Origin: Psoroptes ovis
Taxonomy: Eukaryota > Arthropoda > Arachnida > Sarcoptiformes > Psoroptidae
Length of the DNA stretch: 64,000 bases
Direction of reading: 5' to 3'
Assembly: GCA_002943765.1 (NCBI GenBank)
Contig: PQWQ01000019.1
Coordinates: forward strand, 558,001 to 622,000
Made by a program: the position numbers and the translations under genes. Of the stretch, positions 1-11,458 are shown piece after piece. The stretch's first letter is position 1; each line of letters opens with the position of its first letter. Under the pieces are notes generated by a model, which saw nothing but the letters and a program-made list of their open reading frames with translations, was not told the origin of the DNA and searched no databases.

Positions 1-3000
1 GGTGTTTATAGGATGGAATAAAGGGTTGGTAAGACATCGATTGATCATCATTGGTCAAACACACTTACCTTCATTGATATTATTGGAAATGTTAAGAAAT
101 CTTTTACGGAAAGCAACATCTAACGTTCCGATTGTACGCGGTTTTTTCATACGTTTTTCAAGGTTATAGATTGTTTTACGTTTTTCCACTCGATTACCGT
201 ACGGGGATTCTTCCGATGTTCGATCATCTTCATCGATACCTCGCAGTCGTTGTAGATGCCGGGCAATTTGAACGGCATTCTTATCGATGAATGCATCTTC
301 ACTCATGTCTTCGATTTTAGGCGAGCACCATGATAATTCAACCGAGGCTATTTGGACAATCGAATTAAATTAAATTCGAATTCACAAATTACTTAAGAAA
401 AACTCACCTAAAATATGTGACAATGTAGCAAAACGATGAAACAACATACCGACAAATTGTATGATTAAAATTGAACCAAAAAATATTACAAACACTAAGC
501 CGATTGGTTCCAATTCAAGGTATTCTTTTTCAACAATAAATTCATTTGTATCCGGATTAATGGTGATATTTTCCCGTACACCAAGTGGCCAATCAACATG
601 TAATATTTCTTTATTTAATTGTAGTAAGAATACACTTAATACAAACAATGAATTGAGCATAAAAAACCCGAAAAATACACGATTACGTAGTTCTTTAAGA
701 TCGGCAGCCACTCTTGCTTGATGTTCTTTATTTTGTTCGATTGGATATAAATATTTTTCGATTAAATCTTTCCAAAATTGAATTTCGGCCGGATGCAAAT
801 ATGCAACTTCACCATTTTTAAGATCTTTATCTTCGATCCAATATGGATTCAGTGATTCATCACGTTCATTACGAAGCTCGATACGATCATCATCATCATC
901 GTCATCGTCGCCATTATTATCACTGCTGCTGCTGCTGCTACTGCTTGAAGAATTGGCTTTCGAATCTTTATGCTGTTTCGAATCTCTATGATCTTTATGA
1001 TCATCTTTACTCAACATACTTAGGTTATCATCATTTTTCATCGGTTGATGACCGCTAACAATATCATCTAACAGCGATGTTGCATTTGCAACATCATCAT
1101 CATCATCAGTGAATAATTCATTTACCGTACCAAGCGATGTTCGATGTTGTCGATGATGATGTCGGTTATGATGTCCATGATGATTATGGTGACCATGGCC
1201 ATGATGTTTTTCAATATGTTTTCCCATTGTATTCACTTTCTTGTTGATATCTTCAAGTTGATCTTGAATTTTCATCAAATGAATGGCTTCTTCATTAGGT
1301 TTCGGATATGTGAATAGTTGTAGCTTGCATAAATTGGCCAAATTAAACGTAATACTGCCTTCATCTTCGTTTTCATTGGACCTATGTAAGAATCCAAGTA
1401 AATTTTTCTTCTTAATCTCTTCTTGTGCTTTACGTTCTTCTTCGAGTTCTTTTTTCGTTTTTTTTGATTGTACTTCACGTGTACCCCAAGTGACGACGTT
1501 CAAATTTATCAGTGAATAAAGAATCAACAGCAGATACATACAAGGAATGCTTAAGAAATACAGTAGTAATGGTCCTAAACAGCTTATCTCTTGTGGATGC
1601 AGCAAACCGGCAACAATAAAACTTCCAGTTAATGATAGGAAAAATATAGCCGATGGTGACCCTAAGCCATCTTCAGTCATTTGAATTGCTTGACCAACAA
1701 ATACGGCCATCATCAGCAAGCAATAAGCTGCACTAAGCACCTGGGCAACAAATATTTGTGCCTCGTTTTTAGCCATAAAACAAACAATTATAAACAACAG
1801 GATCGGTATAAAATTCCATATGAATGAATCCCAATTCGAAATGCGGAATACAGCATTAACAGCACCGACCAACATAAGGAAAATGGTACCAGGTCCAAGA
1901 ATAGTGCCGACCATTAACATTCCTTGATATATGATGTATGGCAGTGATATATTATCATTAACTTTGACTGTACGTTTATAATCACAAAGTAAATCCATAA
2001 TATTGGCCATAGTTGATGGTGCCCAACGGCGACGTTGTGTGTAGAATTCACCGAAACCTTCAGGACAATGAGTATAAGCATCGGATGCAGCTGAATATTC
2101 AACACGATAACCACGTTGTAATAACAGCGTACAAAGCCAACGATCTTCACCTTGATCATACTGGACATAATGTAATGCTTCATCCGATTTAGTCGTATAT
2201 TTACGCATAACATTATCATCCATCAAAGCTTTAGCACGAAACAGTGAAAAACAACCAGGCGAACAAAGTACGCAGCCGATCATGTGTTCAGTTGCTTTTT
2301 GCAGCCAATGACCTATAGCGTATTCAAATTTCTGATACCAATACATAAATCCAGAACCAACGGGGTGAATACGGCCACAAGCAGCACCAAGATTTTTGTT
2401 TTTCTTCATCAAATCGACCAATAATTGTACAGCATGTGGCCGAAAATTAATATCACCATCCAATGTCAGTAAATAAGTATTTTCAGCAATCATAGCCTTA
2501 CGATTAACATCAATAGGTAGTTCCATAATTTTATGTCCAAGAAGATAATACATATACATTACTTGACTCCATCGTTTACGATGTCGGATCTTGCATTTAT
2601 CTTTAAGATGAGCAATCAATTTATTTTGTCCAGGCATAATCCATTCCAATCGGCCACCATATGGTGTCGGGTATTTTTTTGGCACTTTAAGACGTATATT
2701 ACACTGGTGAACATAACTAGCAGCCGTATCTATAACCTGTACGAATTGCTTAACGAAACGATTAACAATCATATCTTCATCATTTTCATCACATAACTCG
2801 AATGCATCATCAAAAAATATGTGGACTTCAAATTCATAATAATCAGGATCGATAATACGAAGATATTTCTGTGCATTACGTCGAGCACATTGATCTTCAT
2901 CCATACGCATAACTGATTTAAGCATTTGCAACATTTCTTCAGTTGTTTCATGCCACATTGTGGCCACAGCATAAATCCTTATGATTTGATCTGAACTAAA

Positions 3001-5107
3001 TGTTTCCTTATCTTTACTCTTCTTTTTATCATCTTGATCCGATATTGTTTCATAGTGTTGTGATGGATCGGCCATCGTCGTACCGCCATCATTATCAAAA
3101 TTAATATCTTCACTTTTAATCAATTCTTCATCATCACGACGACGATTCATTGCCAGTGATTGATCAATGATGACTGAATTATACATTGGTAGTACGAATA
3201 TTTTCTCTGTGGTAGCCAATCGTTCACATTTTGGATTCCAAATATGTACCGATATCCATATTTGTGAAAGCAACCAAGCGACCCATAAAAATGCATGCGG
3301 TTTCATTAGGAATTCACTGAACGGTTCTTCTTGGCAATACCAGAATAAATATTTTGGTATCCAAAAATCGGACAGTGGACAACGATTTTCAAAATGTATA
3401 CCACAAAATGTAATCAATACCGAAATGGTGACCGGTACAGTCAAACTGATAGGGAATGCATAACTAAAACCTTGAATACAAATTTTACAAGTGAATTTCG
3501 CTACAACATAACATAGCCATGTGGCAGCTATTTGCATAAACATCAACCATAAACTGGTGAATGACCGTGAATTAATTTCAAATTGTTCACCTTCAACACC
3601 GACAAATTGATCAGTGTTTGCGAATTCCAGTAGGTCAGATCGATCACGTTGAATGAGGATTTTATGTTGGCCGAATGCTTCACGAAATTTACCGAATATG
3701 GCCAGCGATTGTGAGCCATCAATGTAGTAGAGACAAGCGAACATTGTCAAGAATATCAGTAGAATTTTCCATATTGATATAAATATGTAGATGAAATATC
3801 TGGTTCGATGAAATTTTTGCTTGATTTTGGCCATCCTTTGAATGAAATTAAAATTTGAATTTTTATCCAAATAATTTTCCCACCAACCCAACGATATCAT
3901 AATACAAACAATCGGTATCAAAAATGGTGGATAAATCAGTGGTACACGTTCTTCTTGCATCATAATTGGCCATATTATGAATGATGCCAGCTGTATTATC
4001 ATTGAAATGATGTCTAAGAATATTTTATATTTACTTTCATCTTCACGGCGTGAAAATATTGCCAACACGGATGGTATGAAACAAAAACAATTCGTAAGCA
4101 TTGCACCTTTGACAACATCCAATGATGGAAATATGATGTAAATCAACATGACAATGCCAATGGTATGGATGGTTTCAATGGTGAATACCTGTTCAGGGAT
4201 TAGAAGTTGACATTTAATTAAAATGATTTTACAGGGTTAACAATTGAAGCAAAATACTCACAGTGAAAAATATCCATTTCGATGGTATACGATAAGATTT
4301 AAATGTACAAATACGTATACTACGAAATAGGGTCATAAATTCAGGAATAATTAGAATGAAAAACAGGCTCCAAATCCATTGAATACGTTCAGGATCATCA
4401 GCTTGATAAATGGCTAAATATTTTTTATCACGTTCCAACCCTGGAATACCTTTGGAACAAACCGGTACCGTACGATTTGAACGTATCATTGATGTCATAA
4501 ACAAGACTATACTTTTAGAAAATACGGCACAAAACAATACGATAACGAAGGTGATTAAAAAGGTGATTAATTTTAAAAATTTCAAAATTCGTTCAATCCA
4601 TTTTGAACTTAATGTTTCATCTTCATCTTCAGGTGGTGTTACGACAAATACATCCCAACTTTTGGTCGATTCAACGACGCTACGATTGTAGATATCATTC
4701 AAATTCGATGATATCGTTGTATTATGGTTATTGTTATTATTATTATTATTTAAATTAACTAAATCGATACTATCGTTATCATCGTGGTCATCATCGTTGT
4801 GGCCGGTCATTTTGTCGCCATCATCCAATACATAACCACTATTATCGAGATCATTAAATTGTCTTTGTTGCTGTTGTGACAGTAAATGTCGATGTAAACG
4901 TTTTGGCGGCGGTTGTTGTGGTGGTAATGGTGGTGTTGGTGGTTCATATTGCTGAGATGATTGACCATAATTTGAATTACGATAATTCAGATGTTGATTT
5001 TGATGATGATGATGGCCATTAAGCCTTTGATAGTCATAAATATCACTTAGGTTCGTCATTTTGTCGAATTCGATTAATTCAATTGAAATCAACGCAAACA
5101 ACGACAC
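1..5107 (-). CDS. Chitin synthase, 5' part of gene (3' end beyond window edge)
   Basis: Integral plasma-membrane glycosyltransferase (GT2) that polymerises UDP-GlcNAc into chitin for cuticle. Exons read on the minus strand: 5107-4262, 4188-408 and 347-69, all with GT-AG junctions and matching phases; the next donor at 68 sends the gene off the left edge. At least 1,635 codons are visible. Residues 1-130 are low-complexity (His, Gln, Pro, Asn). Multiple membrane segments follow, then the catalytic block with ATMWHE near 690, a LDGD motif near 859, EDRW near 961 and the processivity motif QRRRW near 1000. Another membrane cluster and TWGTR near 1181 (SWGTR in most insects) follow. A His-rich run, a possible coiled coil (QDQLEDINKKVNTMGKHIEK) and an acidic Ser/Asp stretch precede the last membrane pair and a WCSP-containing tail. 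The start could be 5107 or the in-frame Met at MTNLSDIYDY. Whether it is the cuticular (kkv/CHS1) or gut type is not decidable here, although a coiled coil favours CHS1. Confidence 0.95.
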
Positions 5108-5289
5108 AAAACATTGACAGAGTAATTAAAACATTTTGACAAAAACAGAAAAAACCAGTTGGCAAGCGTGGGTTGTAAGCCTATAGCCTTATTGAAAAAT
5201 GAAATTGAATTCAAATCGAATTCGAATGAAGATTATTTCGAACGTTTTTTTCAACTAAAGATAATCATTCGAATGTTTTTATAGATAAT

Positions 5290-5374
5290 ATTAAAGGTTG
5301 TCCGAAAAGTTTTGGCCGATTTTCATGAGCATTGATTTATTGATTAAGCGGAATAAACTTTTCGTACAGCTTAA
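5290..5374. mobile_element. Mariner-type MITE, subfamily B, degenerate
   Basis: An 85-bp unit with a left end like AGGTTGTCCGAAAAGTTTT and a degraded right end (AACTTTTCGTACAGCTTAAT). The centre carries the subfamily B signature GATTAAGCGGAAT. It has no coding capacity. Confidence 0.75.
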
Positions 5375-5747
5375 TCGATCGAAGAATTTCACCAAAGCAA
5401 ATCACAAATAAACGAATTAATTCGTCGAAGAAATTGATGAATTCAAATCATCGAAAGTCAAAAAACAAATATCATTCGAATCATTTGGTAAGTAATACGA
5501 TTAATGTTCACATATTTACACAAAGGCGATCACACAATCGATTATCATTATCTAGTCATTCGAATTCATTGAATTAATTGATTTAGTCATTGAATCATTG
5601 GATTATCATCAATAGCGTTTCACTGTTTGCCACGCTAACAAAATATTATAATCGTTTGTTTGTTGTTGATGCATTTGTTGATACATTTTGATGGTTATGA
5701 CTAGTCGAATCATACATTGAACATTCTGACAAAAAAGAGAGAAATAT

Positions 5748-5831
5748 ATTAGGTTGTCCCATAAGTTTTTGCCGATTTTCAGATGTTTTTAAAATAAGTA
5801 AATCAGCAAAAACTTATGGGACAACCCGATA
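5748..5831. mobile_element. Mariner-type MITE, subfamily A
   Basis: An inverted-repeat unit starting TATTAGGTTGTCCCATAAGT and ending ACTTATGGGACAACC. The arms pair over more than 25 bases, including TTTTTGCCGATTT against the complementary CAGCAAAAA arm. It uses the variant CCCATAAGT instead of CCGAAAAGT. Confidence 0.85.
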
Positions 5832-6658
5832 GCTTTCTTACCATTGAAAATGCTTAGTTTTAAAATATTGAAGCTGGAAGACACATCACAACACACACAA
5901 ACACTAGTCCTGAAATGGAATTCAAGAGTCTTAATTCGAATGTTTGTTGATGCGATTTAATTCAAACAACAACAACATTTACCACGCCTGGTTATGAACG
6001 ATGATTATCTTTGATTCACTGATTCATTCGATTGTTGGACACATATGACCACTGAAAAAGTGAAGCCTCTTCGAACATCATCAGTTAGTGGCCATTTATA
6101 ACTGTACATTGATGGTGTGAATCGACGATTTGATTTGACCACAATGGTTGATGCTTTGATTCGAACGATATCCACTTCCAATGATGATCCAGTGCCAAGT
6201 CAGTCATTTGTTGTATTTACATTGAAATTACATTGTTCGTGTGTACCACGAATGTTTTCTCTTAAGATTTCTCTGAAGATCTTCAAGAAAATCTTCGAGA
6301 AATTTGTTGTTCCATTTTCTCGTATGAATTTGTTTTCTCTTTTTCTTCAAATTCGAATCGGAATTTTGAAGCCTTCCGAGCGCTCGGTGCATCATAATGA
6401 CCCATTCGAAACAGCTTGATTGCTTAAGCTTCTCACAGCTCTAAAGGCGCCCATGAAGCACCACAAGAAACCTGTTGCATTTTCAATGATTGCAGTTGTT
6501 GTTGTTGCTGCTGCTGCTGTCGATGGATACGTCATCCACCATTCAAAACACAAATACATATCTTGACCTATTTATTTGAATCATTTATCGAAACAAACAA
6601 ATCATCATCGTCGTTGTTATTCTCTCTTTCGGTGTTTATTCGTTTATTCATTGATAAT

Positions 6659-6741
6659 ATTAGGTTGTCCGATAAATTTTTTCCGATTATATCATAGGAA
6701 ATCATTAGAAAATCGGCAAAAACTTATCGGACGACCTAATA
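6659..6741. mobile_element. Mariner-type MITE, subfamily A
   Basis: The ends are TATTAGGTTGTCCGATAAAT and ACTTATCGGACGACCTAATA, flanked by TA. The inverted arms are separated by a short AT-rich centre. Confidence 0.85.
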
Positions 6742-7022
6742 CAAGAATATCATTGAACCACTGAATGAATGAACGTCTTAAGCGAATCTGTTTGTTTTTG
6801 TTGAGCGAATCGAATCAAAGGAAAACATTCGAAATTCGAATCCGAAATTTCTCCGAACATTTCATTTATGAACGATTCGAACATGGACATGGAAATTAAT
6901 CATAAATGGTTTATTATCATTAATTAACGACAACAATTAAGTACGCGGTTATTGAATCAATTCAATTCGATTAATTGATTCAATTAATTTCATCAGATTA
7001 ATTGGATTGAATCTAATCCCGA

Positions 7023-8229
7023 CTACAAACGTTTATAATATTCAACGCTACGCCTTATGGATTCATTATGATCATACAACGGATCATAATCAAGCCGTAG
7101 TGTTGATTTAGTTCGATTAAAAAAATATGTATTACAAATGTAATGTAGGGTTTCAGTTGTACAGAAATCAGGTAAATCAAAATATATCCGGGATAGTATG
7201 TAACCAAATTTTTGATATAATAAATAATATAGCCGAAACAACATTATGAACAACCAATATGGATATGATCGACGTGTTAATCGAAGACCGCATTCATTTA
7301 GGAATATTTCAACAAATTCAAATGGATCCATAATTCTGGTATCATCCGTAATGATAAATTCTTCACCAGAGATTCTTGGATCCACCCGTAGCTGTTTCAT
7401 AGCCCTCAAACATGACCATGCAACATTACCAGCATATACTGGTTGCATTCGTATGAATACATTGTCCAAACGGCGCAAATAACCACCATTTAATCGTGTT
7501 AAGGTCAAAATTTTCGTTACAAAATGATTATCTTCTTCACCATACATTATGTTTGGCCGTAGAATACATGTACGCAGTCGTTTCGAACCGTTGGCCAGCG
7601 ATTTCCCGGTGAATTCCCGTACGATTTCTTCGGCATCAAATTTAGTTTTCGAATATTGTGATAACAGGTGTCGTTTTGGAATGATAATCGTATTCTCCGA
7701 GCTATAATAAATTGGATCATAACCAATGTTTACTTCGGTACCCGAAATATGTACGAAATGTTCGACATTGTTTTCAATGGCCATTTCCAGCAATTTACGG
7801 GTACCATCAACATTAATTGATTCCATTTCACGTTGTTTTGCAGGGTCATCAACACTTAAATCAATCATAGCTGCACAATGTATGATAAGGTTAACATTTT
7901 TCAACGAATCAGCCAGCTGTTTTTCATTACGTATATCACCAGTTATGATGGTCATTTCTTTGGTTATTTTATGTTCTTCAGGAGGGTTGTTCGAAATTCG
8001 AATTTAATTCAATGAATTCAAAGGTTATTATCATTCGATTTCAAAAATTAAAAATCAACTTACTCAAATTATTTGAATATGGTTTCAAATCAAAACATCG
8101 AATCTCTCCAATATCATTATCATCGTCATCATTTTCATTTAATAATCGAATAATATGTTGTCCAAGACAGCCACTTGAACCGGTAATCAATATGATCAAT
8201 CGTTTATTATCAGTGGTATCGATGGCCAT
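7023..8229 (-). CDS. 3-beta-hydroxysteroid dehydrogenase-like (extended SDR)
   Basis: Membrane-associated NAD-dependent dehydrogenase/isomerase of the 3-beta-HSD family. It probably acts on a sterol or ecdysteroid-related substrate, which the sequence does not fix. Two exons, 8229-8064 and 7975-7023, are joined across an 88-bp GT-AG intron in consistent phase and give 372 residues, the usual family length. The N-terminus has the Rossmann motif TGSSGCLGQH. Mid-protein has the HCAAMIDL stretch and the active-site YSKTK (YxxxK). A hydrophobic segment (YWLFIMLFRLYYLLY) in the C-terminal third fits the membrane anchor of the family. The start is the first Met before the Rossmann fold. The remote alternative is another extended SDR such as a sterol-4-alpha-carboxylate dehydrogenase. 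Confidence 0.88.
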
Positions 8230-10068
8230 TTTTACCGTGATGATAATCGAATCTTTGATGTGTGTTTGAATATTAAAATCTTAAAATTTCAACAACGAAT
8301 CAGGTTTAATCATTGAATCACATGAATTAATTCGAATTTAAAGTTTGATTCACCTTAAAAACTAATGGGTTATAGATGCATAAATAATTTAAAACACCAA
8401 AGACATCGAATGGCGATCTAAGACATCTTCAGATTCGTGTTCGAATCGAATTTTAGTGAATCGGTTGCGCAAGATGTTGCGGTCGATATGATGGTCACTG
8501 GTAATCACGGAACAAAATGAAATGAAAATGATTGTTCGTTCTTGAAGAAATTTACCACCATAAATGATTGATTGTTGTTGAGATTTCTCTTTAAACAATT
8601 TCGAAGACAAAATTGAACAAAAGAAACTGACAAACGAACGATTGTTCGAATCGATTATGAACTAAATCAGGTTTACACAATGACAAGAAATTCAATTGTT
8701 CAAAATTGTAACCAATGTGGAGAGAATCGTTGACTGATCTTAACTTAACAATTCAATTAAATCAAAAGAAAATTGTGAAAATATAAAACCAACTTCTCAT
8801 AGACTCTCTCATTCAATTTTGAGAAAATTTTGTTGACAAATTTCTTCGAAATTCGAATGATAATAGTTTTTTCCTGTTTCAACCATTCGTTGCTCGTTTC
8901 CATTGTAGTAAAAGAGGAAATATGATTACAGATATCATTTGATATTGGTGATTTACGCTTGGTGGAGGTGAAAATTGAAATGGAAACACGAGTAAGCACA
9001 CGTTTACCTGAGGTTCAGTACCTGAACAACAACCACCTGTTGAATGGTTAAGTTTTTTGGCTTCTTTGATACCAATGATGATGATCATCATCATCGATCT
9101 GATCAAGGAAAACGATAACGTTCGAAATTCGAATCAGTCATGGCCACCGTTCGCTGGAGGAGATCAAAAGCGATCGATCGATCAAAATCTTAACCATATG
9201 ACCATGGATTATTGAATACTTTGGAGGATTATCATTGAAGACATGAAGATACAAAGGTATCTTCAGGGATATTTCATGAATTTCGCTCATTTCATTGAAT
9301 CATTGATTTATTCATCGATTTCTTCAGAAGTAAAATTAATTGGTGCAAGTTGCTATATGTAAAAGCGAATAAAATCAAATGAAATGAAAATACAATTAAA
9401 TTACAAAATAAAATTAAAAAACCAAAGAAAATGAATACAAATAATTCATATATGGAATCAAATCGAAAAATTTACGAATAATAAAAATGGAAAATAATAA
9501 TCATTTGTTTGTTGTAGCGACAATAGTTCATAGTGACAATAGTCAAATAGCTGTACGTGTACGTTTTACGCGTGCTGATTACGTGTTTTGCCAAGAGAAA
9601 ACAAAAATAATAATAATTAATCGTAGATATTGTATGCCATTGGACACACATTGGACGTGTGTAATTATTTTCTAAATTGACAAGTTTGTTTACTTGTCAT
9701 TTTACTCAAATGACCCAATATTTGTCTAAAATGGTCAATTTGTGATTGTGTTATTGTGTAATTCTAGTGTGATCAATGGCTTCAATATGATTTCACTGAT
9801 CGTTGAATAAGCGTTTCTATAATCATTTCAAATGTGTGTCCGAAAGGGTTATAGTTCTAGAATATTTGAGAAATTTGTTCCGTGTGATGAAAGATTGAAA
9901 TATCTTAGTTGAATATCGTCGAATGAATCCTTTTGTAAGATCGTAAGATTCGAATGAATAATAAAGATTAAAGATGCTCAAAGATGATTAACACGTGCAA
10001 TTATATCATTAATGGTAATTTGTCATAATAACGATGATCAATTGGTCCCCGGATCGATTCAATTCGAT
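8230..10068. other. Intergenic, no gene seen
   Basis: This is the upstream region of the steroid dehydrogenase-like gene and the downstream region of guanylate kinase. Small open frames on both strands have no recognisable domain. On the minus strand a CAG|GTAAAC donor-like sequence occurs near 9005-9012, so an untranslated 5' exon is possible but unproven. Two copies of the recurrent CGAAATTCGAAT motif occur, near 8846 and 9121. Confidence 0.5.
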
Positions 10069-11458
10069 TTACATTCCACGTGATTTTTTCAATGCTTCAA
10101 CCTCCTGCATGAATTCAATGATTGAATGGATTAATTAATCAAAGACAAATGATCCCAAACTTACATGAACAACAAAATTTCGAAGCATATTATATGCTTT
10201 TTCAATATCATCATTAACAATAATCAAATCAAACATTCCTTCAATTTCACCAAATTTTAGTTCATCGATAGCACGTTGTAGCCGTTGTTGTAATGAATGT
10301 TCAGTTTCAGTACCACGGCTACGTAAACGTTGTTCCTGTAGGGTTTTTGGTTTTTGGAAATTAAAGTAAATCGAATCAAATTGAATCGAATTAGTTAATT
10401 AGTATTCGATGAGTATAAACATTCGAAATTATTCGAATCATTCAAATCAATGGGATAATTACCAATATTTCAAGATTTGGTGGCTTGATGAATACAAAAC
10501 GTGGATTAAGGTCAGTTTTTTTCAAATTTTTTACACCATCAATTTCGACATCCAAAATGCAGATTTTATTCGAATTTTGTACATCTTTTACCGATTTTTT
10601 ACTGTTTTTGTGGGTGGTGGAATTTGAATTTAAAAAATCAAAGGGTTAAATCGATTCGTTGGAATTTGCATTAAAATCTCATTGATCAATGAATCAATGA
10701 ATCAATCCAATCAAATACACATACCTAGTACCATAATAATTATTAGAAAATCGTGTATATTCAATAAATTCATCATTAGCAATGTGTTGTTCGAATTCAT
10801 CATGATCAATGAAATAATATTCACGGCCATGTTGTTCACCGTTACGCGGTTTGCGGGTGGTATCTGTGTTCGAAAAATTCAATTAATTCGATTAATGATA
10901 ATTGAATGAGCACCAATTAATCTTAATTTACTTACGTGAAATACTGAAACCAAAACAATCATTAAAATCATTCATCAATCGTTTCAACAGGGTACTTTTA
11001 CCACTACCCGATGGTCCAGCAATAACCAATGGTGATGGTATTAATGGTCGTAATTGATATTGATGATGATGGTGATGGGATCTTGAATGATTATTTAAAT
11101 GATGATTAGTGGTCAATGATAAATTACTCCATAATGGTAATGATGCTTGTGATTGAATAATAAATGAATTTAAATCATTTTGATTAATATTTCGCTTTAA
11201 ATCGATATTTATTTTAAAATATTCGATAGGGTTATTGTTATCGATTGGGTCATTATCATTACCATCGATCAATGATAATGATTTTTTAATAATTCGATTA
11301 GCTGTTGACAATGATGATGATGTCGATGGTAGAACCGGTATTAATTGCTTTGAGCAATTATCATCATTCGAAACCGATGATGGAATGGACTGTTTGTTTT
11401 TGTTCGATAACAAACGTCGTTTATATAATCGTTCATTCGGTGTACCGATTGATAACAT
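10069..11458 (-). CDS. Guanylate kinase with N-terminal extension
   Basis: Converts GMP plus ATP to GDP plus ADP, a salvage enzyme normally cytosolic. Exons on the minus strand are 11458-10936, 10863-10725, 10601-10463, 10335-10165 and 10104-10069. All introns are GT-AG, and the 1,008-base CDS gives 335 residues. The core (about 145-335) carries the P-loop GPSGSGKS, then SHTTRKPRNGE (GMP-binding SxTTRxPRxGE), a YYFID motif, the FIEY/YGTS region, CILDVEIDGV and the lid EQRLRSRGTETE. It is therefore a genuine single-domain guanylate kinase rather than a MAGUK. The roughly 145 residues before the core are unlike the approximately 200-residue animal enzyme. They are low-complexity and Ser/Asn/His-rich, with no Met near the P-loop, so the start at 11458 (context AAAAATG) is the best choice. 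An alternative 5' exon may lie at 14460-14715. Confidence 0.93.

Larger units (their letters stand above)
5108..7022. other. Intergenic, chitin synthase promoter side, with three MITEs
   Basis: No convincing gene. This stretch lies between the divergently read start of chitin synthase and the 3' end of the steroid dehydrogenase gene. It contains three short mariner-type inverted-repeat elements (about 5290-5374, 5748-5831 and 6659-6741). Short open frames here lack homology, good codon structure and splice context. Confidence 0.6.

Noticed and set aside
8389..9106. Minus-strand open frames upstream of the steroid dehydrogenase gene
   Set aside because: No recognisable protein; one donor-like site near 9005 is insufficient evidence for a coding exon.
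9487..9675. Small plus-strand open frame
   Set aside because: Short, no homology, no conserved context.
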